This document shows positions 51,944-59,639 of a stretch of 64,000 nt of DNA, one piece after another. Made by a program: the position numbers and the translations under genes. A model generated the notes under the pieces. It made no database searches, was not told the DNA's origin, and was given only the letters and a program-made list of their open reading frames with translations. How positions within the stretch are numbered: the stretch's first letter is position 1; the number at the start of each line of letters is the position of its first letter. Source of the stretch: CALZFJ01 sp964459845 (lineage in GTDB: Bacteria; Bacteroidota; Bacteroidia; Bacteroidales; Muribaculaceae); NCBI GenBank assembly GCA_964459845.1, contig CAYWOC010000006.1:1-64000 (forward strand). Direction: 5' to 3'.

Positions 51944-53071
51944 CTATCTCTTATTCTTTATTATATCAATCACTCGTTCAATATCTTCTTCGCTCAATGC
52001 ATGGTGCATAGGAAGACATATTACACTATCGGCTATTTTTGTGGCTACAGGCAGATTTTGAACCCCAGCCGACTCAAGCCCGCGATATGTGGAAAATTCG
52101 CTTATCAACGGATAAAAATATCTGCGGCCAAGCACATTATGCTCTTTCATCGCAAAATATAGCTCATCGCGTGTGATTCCATATTTTTCCACATCCACGA
52201 ATATCGGGAAATAGGAATAGTTGTGCCTTATGCCTTGTGTATCGTCATAGTAGCTTATACCCTCCACATCGTTCAAGGCTTTCCTATAAGCTTCGGCAAC
52301 CGCCTTGCGTGCCTCAATAGCTTTATCCACTTGACGAAGATTGAGCAGTCCGTAAGCTGCACGGATTTCATCCATCTTGCTGTTGATTCCCGGAGCGACA
52401 ACTGTCACCTCATCAGCAAACCCGAAATTCTTCAAATAGTCGATGCGCTTCTTTGTTTTTTCGTCGTGGGTGATAAGCGCACCGCCCTCCACCGTGTTAT
52501 ACACCTTTGTAGCATGAAAGCTAAGTGTGGACATATCTCCTGCCGTGAGCAGCGATTTGCCATCAATTTCCACACCAAATGCATGTGCGGCATCATAGAT
52601 AACCTTCAGTCCATATTTGTCGGCTATGTTTTGGATAGCCACGATGTCGCAAGGCTGACCATAGCAGTGTACAGGCATTATGGCTGTGGTTCTTGGTGTT
52701 ATCGCCGCCTCTATCTTGTTTGGGTCAATATTGCACGTCACAGGGTCGATATCCACAAACACAGGTTTTATTCCATTCCACCACAGCGAATGCGTAGTTG
52801 CCACAAAACTGTAGGGGGTGGTTATCACCTCGCCCGTAATTCTCATTGCTTGCAATGCTGTTATAAGCGGCAATGTGCCGTTTGTGAAAAGGCTGATAAA
52901 CGGCACTTTCAAATATGCGGCGAGCTCACGCTCAAGCTGCTTGTGGAAGTTGCCATTGTTGGTAATCCACTTGCTGCTCCATATATCTTTTAGCAGCGTA
53001 TTAAACTCTTCCAAATCTGGCAACAACGGCGATGTAACCGTTATCTGCTTATTGCTATTGTCATTACTCAT
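51944..53071 (-). CDS. DegT/DnrJ/EryC1-family sugar aminotransferase
   Basis: A 375-residue PLP enzyme that aminates a keto sugar nucleotide. The lysine is in LSFHATKVYNTVEGGAL, and VIYDAAHAFGVEI carries the PLP-stacking region. It differs clearly from the FdtB-like enzyme at 22090-23211 (the PLP segment reads HATKV rather than YPTKN), so it probably serves another sugar. It is the second gene of the cluster, 10 bases after the flippase, and the following ATP-grasp gene almost touches it. Confidence 0.92.
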   Translation of the reverse strand: MSNDNSNKQITVTSPLLPDLEEFNTLLKDIWSSKWITNNGNFHKQLERELAAYLKVPFISLFTNGTLPLITALQAMRITGEVITTPYSFVATTHSLWWNGIKPVFVDIDPVTCNIDPNKIEAAITPRTTAIMPVHCYGQPCDIVAIQNIADKYGLKVIYDAAHAFGVEIDGKSLLTAGDMSTLSFHATKVYNTVEGGALITHDEKTKKRIDYLKNFGFADEVTVVAPGINSKMDEIRAAYGLLNLRQVDKAIEARKAVAEAYRKALNDVEGISYYDDTQGIRHNYSYFPIFVDVEKYGITRDELYFAMKEHNVLGRRYFYPLISEFSTYRGLESAGVQNLPVATKIADSVICLPMHHALSEEDIERVIDIIKNKR

Positions 53072-53081
53072 ATTAACGCCT

Positions 53082-54521
53082 TTATGATTTATGTTTTATC
53101 AAGCTCGTCAATTCAGTCAATTCATTGAACCGAAAAATCTTAGCTGTCACCAAATAATATATTATGCCTACTGTCACTCCTATAAGCAATCTCACTATAT
53201 CGGCAAATGGCATAAATTCCACACATGCATACACTATGGCACTCATCGATATGCTGAGAAGCAAAGTTGGGGCTAAATCGCGCATTTGCTTAAAGAAGCC
53301 CACATCTATGAGACGACCTGTATAGTATGTATTTATAGTCAATGCCACTATAGAATTAAACACCATTCCTATGCACATAGCCACAAGCCCGAGAGGAATG
53401 GTGACACACATCACCGATACACCTAATATCTTCTTGTAAATCTCAAGTCTCAAAAACAGATCCGAACGTCCTTTCACCTGAAGGAGATTCAGATTTATCG
53501 AATGTATTGGATACCACATCATTGAAAAGCATATAATCTGCAACAGCGTCACCGTGAATGCCCATTGCTTGTTCAGCAGCATTAGAATCAATGGCTCCGA
53601 TGTGGCTGCAAGACCTGTCATAAGCGGAAATATGATAAATGCCGACAGCTTGAGAAACCTGCGATACACATCGGCAAGACGTTCATCATCATTCTGGATG
53701 GAACAAAGCACCGGATAGGTCACACGTTGGACTATTCCGTTCAGGTTTGACGACGGAAATTCGGCAAACTGGTGAGCGCGGGTATAGTAGCCAAGATCCG
53801 ATGCTCGGAATATCTTACCTATCACTATCAGATATATATTAGTATATATCGTATTTATCAGTCCCGACACCATAAGCTTCGAGCCGAAGCCAAACATCTC
53901 GCGAAACGAGGTCCACGAATACTTTAACTTTGGTCTCCACTTCGACAGCAGCCACAGCATCGACGCATTCACTCCGAGATTCGACAGTTGATACCACACA
54001 ATCGACCACACACCGAATCCGCTTGCCGCCATTCCTATGCCTATCCCCCCCGACACTATCGCAGCGAGCAATGAGGCTTTTGCCTGAGTACGGAAATCAA
54101 GGTCGCTTGTGAATAATGCGCGCTGCACCACCACAAGCGAATTGATGACGACACTAAGCCCTATAACTCTCATAATGTCGGTCAATAGCGGTTCATCATA
54201 GAAATTGGCAATCAACGGCGCACACAAGCATAGCAGCGCATACATGAATATGCCCACTACTACATTAAAATAGAATGCCGTGGAATTGTCGGTCTCAGTC
54301 CTATCCATTTTGCGCATCAATGCCTGCGAGAAGCCACTATCGACAAGCGACTGGCTTATCGCCAAAAACACGGTCAGCATACCCACCAAGCCATATTCAT
54401 TCGGCGACAACATCCTTGCCATGATAATCATCACCACAAATGATACACCTTGAACCGAGAAACGCTCCAATGCGCTCCACGCCACACCTTTTACCGTTTT
54501 CCCCTTAAGTGTCTCTGCCAT
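53082..54521 (-). CDS. Polysaccharide flippase (MOP superfamily, Wzx/MurJ-like)
   Basis: A 479-residue protein with about 12-14 predicted membrane helices, of the polysaccharide-synthesis (Wzx-like) branch of the MOP superfamily. The start KGVAWSALERFSVQGVSFVVMIIMARMLSPNEYGL-type sequence (first helix plus LSPNEYG) is typical. It would move lipid-linked repeat units across the inner membrane. It is first in the cluster transcribed towards 47.9 kb. No dedicated polymerase (Wzy) or ligase gene is present in the cluster. Confidence 0.92.
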   Translation of the reverse strand: MAETLKGKTVKGVAWSALERFSVQGVSFVVMIIMARMLSPNEYGLVGMLTVFLAISQSLVDSGFSQALMRKMDRTETDNSTAFYFNVVVGIFMYALLCLCAPLIANFYDEPLLTDIMRVIGLSVVINSLVVVQRALFTSDLDFRTQAKASLLAAIVSGGIGIGMAASGFGVWSIVWYQLSNLGVNASMLWLLSKWRPKLKYSWTSFREMFGFGSKLMVSGLINTIYTNIYLIVIGKIFRASDLGYYTRAHQFAEFPSSNLNGIVQRVTYPVLCSIQNDDERLADVYRRFLKLSAFIIFPLMTGLAATSEPLILMLLNKQWAFTVTLLQIICFSMMWYPIHSINLNLLQVKGRSDLFLRLEIYKKILGVSVMCVTIPLGLVAMCIGMVFNSIVALTINTYYTGRLIDVGFFKQMRDLAPTLLLSISMSAIVYACVEFMPFADIVRLLIGVTVGIIYYLVTAKIFRFNELTELTSLIKHKS

Positions 54522-54683
54522 CTATCTCTATATTCTGCTTGGCAAATTCTAAATCATCAGCCATCGCACTTTAAAACGATGCGCAAGTTATAAAAAATCT
54601 TCCACAACAGCAACTAATCTCCATTAGTTTTTTCTGCATCCTCCTCAACTTAGCATTAAGATTACCTTATTTTTCAGATCACC

Positions 54684-55373
54684 TCAAATCGTGTCATTTG
54701 GATTTAATGCCATTTTCGGATTTTCACCAATCAATATATCCAAAAACATTTTAAGTCGAGCCAAAAATTCGCGCAGCGTGTTTTTTATACGATAACGCAA
54801 AAGCGGCGACGGCTCTGCATTATACCCAACCGCATAAAGTCCATATCTGTCGGCGAGATATATGGCTCGCTCGTTATGATATTTTTGTGAAATTAATGTA
54901 ATGGAGTCAAGGGCATACGTCTTTTTTGCCTTAACTATAGAATTGAGCGTTCTTGTTCCATCATAGTCCAAAATGATTCTATCAGCAGGTATTCCTCGAA
55001 CGACAAGTGAGTCGCGAATAGCTTTGGGCTCATCACAACCATTTTTTTGACTTTGAGAATAATCCCCACCACTGGCTATAATGACTTCAATCTTGCCAGC
55101 TTTGTATAATTTGTCGGTTGCAGTGATGCGGTTGTCAAAATAATGGTTGCGCGCACCCCATGGCGTTATCGGTGATGTAGCCAACAACAGCCCCACCCGA
55201 TTATGCGGCACAGAATCAACAGAGTCATAAGTTCTGCCAACTGCATTACATCCAACTATAATGTAGCATGCGCCAATCACCACGAGCAGAATGACTACAA
55301 TAGCCAAGCTGCATTTTACGCATATATTATTGTTTAGTTTACCTTTCATCTTCATTTTCTTGAAGAGCTTCAA
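54684..55373 (-). CDS. ElyC/SanA/YdcF-family (DUF218) membrane protein
   Basis: A 229-residue protein with one N-terminal membrane helix (SLAIVVILLVVIGACYIIVGC) and a DUF218 domain. Conserved pieces are VGLLLATSPITPWGARN, VIIASGGDYSQSQKNGCDEPKAIRDSL and the C-terminal SQKYHNERAIYLADRYGL. SanA-type proteins influence envelope permeability and vancomycin resistance in Enterobacteria; the reaction is unknown. It stands alone, upstream of the flippase by about 160 bases. Confidence 0.85.
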   Translation of the reverse strand: MKLFKKMKMKGKLNNNICVKCSLAIVVILLVVIGACYIIVGCNAVGRTYDSVDSVPHNRVGLLLATSPITPWGARNHYFDNRITATDKLYKAGKIEVIIASGGDYSQSQKNGCDEPKAIRDSLVVRGIPADRIILDYDGTRTLNSIVKAKKTYALDSITLISQKYHNERAIYLADRYGLYAVGYNAEPSPLLRYRIKNTLREFLARLKMFLDILIGENPKMALNPNDTI

Positions 55374-55609
55374 TTTGTAACATTTATTTTTCAGGTAATT
55401 TAGCCATTTTTCGTCACTTTAATGCCGCAACAAGCGCAACACCTCGCAAAAAAACAATGGCAAGTTATTAAATTTTACCCAAAGCCGCAAAGGAATTCCA
55501 TCGAAATCCCCAAAAAACGCTTTCATTTTCCAATTCCAAAATTCAATCATTAAAATTAGCCCCTATTTAAGTTTGGCATAAAGATATGGCAATATTTCAG
55601 ATTTTATTG

Positions 55610-55617
55610 TAACTTTG
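55610..55617 (+). promoter_or_regulatory. TAACTTTG promoter motif
   Basis: A plus-strand match to TAnnTTTG. The start site would fall at about 55624, exactly at the first arm of the inverted repeat. The -33 box is not clear. Confidence 0.45.
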
Positions 55618-55623
55618 TCCAAT

Positions 55624-55706
55624 ACAGCGTACATAGATTATCCATTATGATGAATATTAGGCAACATTTAATTTGGTCAATTTTCCTAATTATACGCTGT
55701 GTTTTT
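55624..55706 (+). ncRNA. Candidate structured RNA or leader
   Basis: ACAGCGTA (55624-55631) pairs with TACGCTGT (55693-55700), and inside it ATTAGG (55656-55661) pairs with CCTAAT (55685-55690). GTTTTT follows directly. The 5' end pairs with the 3' end and is closed by a U tract, as in small RNAs and some riboswitches or attenuators. The acetyltransferase gene begins 52 bases later. I could not match it to a named RNA family. Confidence 0.4.
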
Positions 55707-55757
55707 AATTTCTAACCAATTTTTTACGAAATCAAAATAAGTTTAAATCACCTCATT

Positions 55758-56264
55758 ATGAAGGTTATACAAGCTGAACTAAAAGATATGCAAACAATTA
55801 TGCATATTATTGACTGTGCCAAACAGATTATGCGCTCCAGCGGAAATCTCTCGCAATGGAGCAATGGATATCCCAATCAGAAGGTTATAGCTTCCGACAT
55901 TGCCGCACATTGCGGCTTCATATGCATCGAAGATGACGGCTCTGCCGTCGCTTATTTTGCCGCAATACCAAGCCCCGACCCCACTTACCTCAATATCTAT
56001 GAAGGCAAGTGGATCGACGACACCAAGCCATATCTTGTAATACACCGCATAGCGAGCAGCGCAAGCAGTCACGGTGTTTTTGACGCAATTATAGATTTCT
56101 GCACATCAAAAATCGACAACATACGCATCGACACTCATCGCGACAATCTAATCATGCAGCATTGCCTCTCAAAGTGCGGTTTCAATTATTGCGGAATTAT
56201 CCATTTGAAGAATGGTGATGAACGCCTTGCTTATCAGCTTCTCATCCATTACGAGAAAATGTGA
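55758..56264 (+). CDS. GNAT-family N-acetyltransferase
   Basis: A 168-residue acetyltransferase-like protein. The predicted GNAT fold has the N-terminal beta-alpha unit (MKVIQAELKDMQTIMHIIDCAKQ), a central beta segment (YLVIHRIASSASSHGVFDAI) with the acetyl-CoA-binding turn, and IRIDTHRDNLIMQHCLSKCGF, where N and HxxxxKCGF fit motif B. The Q/RxxGxG/A signature is degenerate (ASSASSHG), so activity is likely but not certain. The substrate is unknown. It is downstream of the candidate structured RNA. Confidence 0.8.
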   Translation: MKVIQAELKDMQTIMHIIDCAKQIMRSSGNLSQWSNGYPNQKVIASDIAAHCGFICIEDDGSAVAYFAAIPSPDPTYLNIYEGKWIDDTKPYLVIHRIASSASSHGVFDAIIDFCTSKIDNIRIDTHRDNLIMQHCLSKCGFNYCGIIHLKNGDERLAYQLLIHYEKM

Positions 56265-56351
56265 CAACAACGACACTTAACATTATGTGCGCAAATGCAC
56301 TTTTTGTCATACATATTCGTATATTATTAGCGGATTCTGAGAATAATTCAT

Positions 56352-56359
56352 TAATTTTG
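56352..56359 (+). promoter_or_regulatory. TAATTTTG promoter motif of the C1B peptidase gene
   Basis: A plus-strand TAnnTTTG match 37 bases before ATG 56397. Confidence 0.55.
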
Positions 56360-56396
56360 TATTCAGGAAATAATTAAAATCAAAATACATAACAAA

Positions 56397-57602
56397 ATGA
56401 GATTAAAACATCTTGTTTGCGGTCTATTCGCAACATCAATGGCACTATGTGCCAACGCTGCCGATGACGGCATTATCACCCCTGACAGCACTGGCTTCTA
56501 TTTCACCGATGTAAAGGTGGTGAAGACCACTTCGGTAAAGGATCAGAACAAATCAGGAACATGCTGGTGCTTCTCCGGCAATTCGTTCATCGAAGACGAA
56601 ATTTTGCGTAAGAGCAAAAAAGAAGTTGATCTTTCCGAAATGTACATTGTGCGCAAATGTTATGAGGACAAGGCCAAGAAATTTATGCGCATGTATGGCA
56701 GCATTGTTTTTGCCGAAGGCGGAAGCATCCTTGATGTGCCATACGTTATGGAAAATTACGGTGCTATGCCAGAAGAGGCTTACCCGGGTCTAAAATATGG
56801 CGATGAAAAACATAACCACAAAGAGCTTTCCGCCGTATTGAATGCATATATCCGTGCCGTGGTGCAAGTTCCCAACAAGAAACTCTCCAAATCATGGTAT
56901 GAAGGTTTTTGCGGTATCCTTGACGCATATTTCGGAAAAGTTCCAGAGACTTTCACATATAAGGGGAAAACATACACTCCACGCTCTTATGAACAATCAC
57001 TCGGGCTGAACTTCGACGACTATATGGCATTCACTTCATTCACGCACCATCCGTTCTATAAGCCATTTATGCTTGAAGTGTCTGACAACTGGCTTTGGGG
57101 TTCTTATGAGAACGTGCAGATGAACGAGTTGGAGGACATTGTTGATAACGCAATCAACCACGGATATTCAGTAGTATGGGCCGCCGACGTGAGCGAAGTT
57201 GGCTTCAAATGGCGCAAGGGATATGCCATCTTGCCTAAGGCTAAAGAGGAAAAGGATCTCGACGGAACTGAATTGTCGAAATGGGTTCAAGTGTCTGATG
57301 CTGAACGTGAGAATATGAAATACAACATCAAGGGTCCAGTTGAGGAGATAAAAGTTACACAAGAGATGCGCCAAGAGATGTTTGACGACCAAGAAACCAC
57401 CGACGACCACGGAATGGTTATCGTTGGTATAGCTAAAGACCAAAAGGGCAACAAATATTACAAAGTGAAGAATTCTTGGGACACTAACCAAATCTACAAA
57501 GGTTACTTCTACGTTTCTATGCCTTATTTCTTGGCAAAAACTATGAGTATCTATGTAAACAAAGAAGCTGTTCCGGCAGCAATTCTATCAAAGCTGAAAT
57601 AA
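56397..57602 (+). CDS. Secreted C1B (bleomycin hydrolase-like) cysteine peptidase
   Basis: A 401-residue exported peptidase (signal MRLKHLVCGLFATSMALCANA). The papain-like catalytic cysteine is C56 in DQNKSGTCWCFS, the histidine is in TDDHGMVIVG near 339, and the asparagine is in KVKNSWD near 355. It has the bleomycin-hydrolase/aminopeptidase C layout with a helical insert in the middle, but is shorter than the usual 450 residues. Classical members are cytoplasmic hexamers; this one should act in the periplasm or outside. It is monocistronic with a terminator behind. Confidence 0.9.
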   Translation: MRLKHLVCGLFATSMALCANAADDGIITPDSTGFYFTDVKVVKTTSVKDQNKSGTCWCFSGNSFIEDEILRKSKKEVDLSEMYIVRKCYEDKAKKFMRMYGSIVFAEGGSILDVPYVMENYGAMPEEAYPGLKYGDEKHNHKELSAVLNAYIRAVVQVPNKKLSKSWYEGFCGILDAYFGKVPETFTYKGKTYTPRSYEQSLGLNFDDYMAFTSFTHHPFYKPFMLEVSDNWLWGSYENVQMNELEDIVDNAINHGYSVVWAADVSEVGFKWRKGYAILPKAKEEKDLDGTELSKWVQVSDAERENMKYNIKGPVEEIKVTQEMRQEMFDDQETTDDHGMVIVGIAKDQKGNKYYKVKNSWDTNQIYKGYFYVSMPYFLAKTMSIYVNKEAVPAAILSKLK

Positions 57603-57645
57603 CAAACCCTAATCGGTCATTCGATTTGGAATAAAACTTATATAC

Positions 57646-57683
57646 AGAAAAGAGGAGTTTGCAGCAGCAAACTCCTCTTTTCT
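57646..57683. terminator. Bidirectional Rho-independent terminator
   Basis: A perfect 17-bp stem (AGAAAAGAGGAGTTTGC and its complement) with a 4-base loop, between two convergent genes (ends 57602 and 57725). Confidence 0.93.
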
Positions 57684-57724
57684 ATGCGACCAAAGTTTCC
57701 AAACGCACCGACAATGCCAATGCT

Positions 57725-58333
57725 TCACTTTTCTGTACCACTCGCCGAATCGGCCTCTGCCGACTGCTTCTTTTTTAAGGCTCTTCGCTCTGCTATATAT
57801 TCCGTCAATGACGCAACAGAGAAACACATAAGCGCAATGCCAGTTATCAAGTTCACCCACTTTTCCACCGTACGGATGTCAGTTATTATAAGCACGAAAC
57901 CAGCCACTGCCACAAGCACAGGCAGAACATATAGCCATATAGACACCGATATGCGGCGCGATGTGATGAGAAGCATCACAATGTGATACAGTCCTCCTAT
58001 TATCAAAATTATCGCAAAAAGATATGCAAGGATTTCCACAAACAGCAATGGGCGCAATATGAGCGACAATCCGAAGCATATTCCGCCTATCGACGGAAGC
58101 AGCCCGCCATTTGAATATCCCACAGAATCAGCACCATCATCGGGCATCGACATAGCGCGCGACATCTGCGAGAGCATAAGAACCAAAGAAATAACCGACG
58201 GCACAAGGAACATAATGCCAAGCACTATCACTATTCCTTCCATCAACCGAGCCTCATCATACAGCAACACAAGCAGAAGCCCAGCAAGCATCACAAACGT
58301 ATTCACAAGAAATATTGAACTCTTTTTGAACAT
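57725..58333 (-). CDS. DUF308 (HdeD-like) membrane protein
   Basis: A 202-residue polytopic membrane protein with six predicted helices, arranged in pairs (the second begins near residue 35 with GIVIVLGIMFLVPSVISLV). The repeated helix pattern resembles HdeD/DUF308. The C-terminal tail is charged (RRALKKKQSAEADSASGTEK). The function of the family is unclear, though HdeD is linked to acid stress in E. coli. Confidence 0.75.
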   Translation of the reverse strand: MFKKSSIFLVNTFVMLAGLLLVLLYDEARLMEGIVIVLGIMFLVPSVISLVLMLSQMSRAMSMPDDGADSVGYSNGGLLPSIGGICFGLSLILRPLLFVEILAYLFAIILIIGGLYHIVMLLITSRRISVSIWLYVLPVLVAVAGFVLIITDIRTVEKWVNLITGIALMCFSVASLTEYIAERRALKKKQSAEADSASGTEK

Positions 58334-58408
58334 ATGTTTAAGTTTTTAAGTTTTAATTATGTAACAACAAAAATAATCATTTTTGTTTATACTTTTCCTT
58401 ATTTTTCG

Positions 58409-58416
58409 TAATTTTG
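58409..58416 (+). promoter_or_regulatory. TAATTTTG promoter motif of the lipid kinase gene
   Basis: A plus-strand TAnnTTTG match 34 bases before GTG 58451; a TTTG at 58382-58385 lies 23 bases upstream as a possible -33 box. Confidence 0.5.
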
Positions 58417-58450
58417 CGACATAAACATTAATAAATAGAAAAAAACTACG

Positions 58451-59425
58451 GTGAACAACGTCCGGAAAATATTAGCAGTAATAAACCCAATCTCAGGAAC
58501 CACAAAGAAAGAATACATCCCTGAGGTGATAGGACGCACAATCGACAGCTCGAAATACAAAGTGTCGGTGAGGTTCACGAAATATGCGTCACATGCCACC
58601 GAGCTGACAAGTCAAGCCATAAAGGAGGGCTATTACGGCGTGATAGCAATAGGAGGCGACGGCACCATCAATGAAGTGGCGGCAGCACTCCGCGACTCCG
58701 ACACGGCTCTCGGCATTGTTCCATGCGGCTCGGGCAATGGGCTTGCAAGGCATCTCGGAATCCCGATGAATATAGAAAAAGCCCTGACGACACTCAACGA
58801 AGACAATATAATGTCGCTCGACTACTGCACAGCAAACGACCGACCGTTCTTCTGCACTTGCGGTGTGGGATTTGATGCCCTCGTGAGCCAAAAATTCGCT
58901 GAAGCAAAAAAACGCGGTCCACTCAGTTACATCAAAAAAACTCTCGCCGAATATCTGAAATACCGCAGCCAGGTCTATTGCATCGAGACGGCAGACAAAA
59001 TAATAACCGAAAAAGCTTTTGTGATAGCATGCGGAAATGCTTCACAATATGGCAATAACGCATTTATAGCACCTCAGGCGAGCATGTGCGACGGACTTAT
59101 CGACGTTACTGTCATCCATCCATTCACACCTCTCGACACCGCCATCATGGGCGTACTGCTTTTCACCAAGCACATCGATCAGGACACCAACATCCACTCG
59201 TTCCGCACACCAGAACTTACAATACACCGTCCGAAAGCCGACATCATGCACATCGACGGAGAGCCGATAATGATGCAAGCCGACATACATATAAAATGCC
59301 ACAAGTCGGGCATTAAAGTATTTCTTCCTACCGATTTCAGCGAAGACAAAAAGACGCTGCTCACTCCTATCGAAGACGGATTTTGGGATTTCGTAAACAC
59401 TATCCGCAACGAGCTGAACATATAA
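58451..59425 (+). CDS. YegS/BmrU-family lipid kinase (diacylglycerol kinase-like)
   Basis: A 324-residue kinase of the DAGK catalytic family. The nucleotide motif GGDGTINEVAAAL (residues about 68-80) and PCGSGNGLARHL (about 98-109) are intact, and the N-terminal LAVINPISGTTKKEYIPEV and C-terminal DGEPIMMQADIHIKC fit. It phosphorylates a lipid, perhaps diacylglycerol, sphingosine-type lipids or undecaprenol; Bacteroidales make sphingolipids, so a sphingoid base is worth considering. Start is GTG 58451. It is separate from the glycogen genes. Confidence 0.9.
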   Translation: MNNVRKILAVINPISGTTKKEYIPEVIGRTIDSSKYKVSVRFTKYASHATELTSQAIKEGYYGVIAIGGDGTINEVAAALRDSDTALGIVPCGSGNGLARHLGIPMNIEKALTTLNEDNIMSLDYCTANDRPFFCTCGVGFDALVSQKFAEAKKRGPLSYIKKTLAEYLKYRSQVYCIETADKIITEKAFVIACGNASQYGNNAFIAPQASMCDGLIDVTVIHPFTPLDTAIMGVLLFTKHIDQDTNIHSFRTPELTIHRPKADIMHIDGEPIMMQADIHIKCHKSGIKVFLPTDFSEDKKTLLTPIEDGFWDFVNTIRNELNI

Positions 59426-59545
59426 ATCCCATTTGTCAAAAATCCGACCTAATTTCATCATATTGCCAGCGCTCATCTGCAATTTAACAAATTTTACACC
59501 ACAATTAGTGCCACACAAAGCCTTTTCTGCTAAAAAACACATAAA

Positions 59546-59553
59546 TATATTTG
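59546..59553 (+). promoter_or_regulatory. TATATTTG promoter motif of the glycogen gene set
   Basis: A plus-strand TAnnTTTG match 86 bases before ATG 59640. The preceding region (59426-59540) is AT-rich with no visible gene. Confidence 0.5.
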
Positions 59554-59639
59554 TTCAAAACCACGATTATTACTAAATTCGTAACGAAACTAATTAAGAG
59601 TTTCTTTATTACCATACTAATAACCTAAAGTTCCTTGTA

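Larger units (their letters stand above)
55374..55757. other. Intergenic region with a structured element
   Basis: A 384-base gap. The left 230 bases are AT-rich with nothing I recognise. From 55610 there is a promoter motif, then nested inverted repeats and a T run (55624-55706), and finally about 50 bases before the acetyltransferase start codon. Confidence 0.55.

Noticed and set aside
54604..54640. Short hairpin AACTAAT/ATTAGTT with T run on the plus strand upstream of the flippase gene
   Set aside because: No plus-strand gene precedes it, and on the minus strand the T run is on the wrong side, so it is not a convincing terminator.
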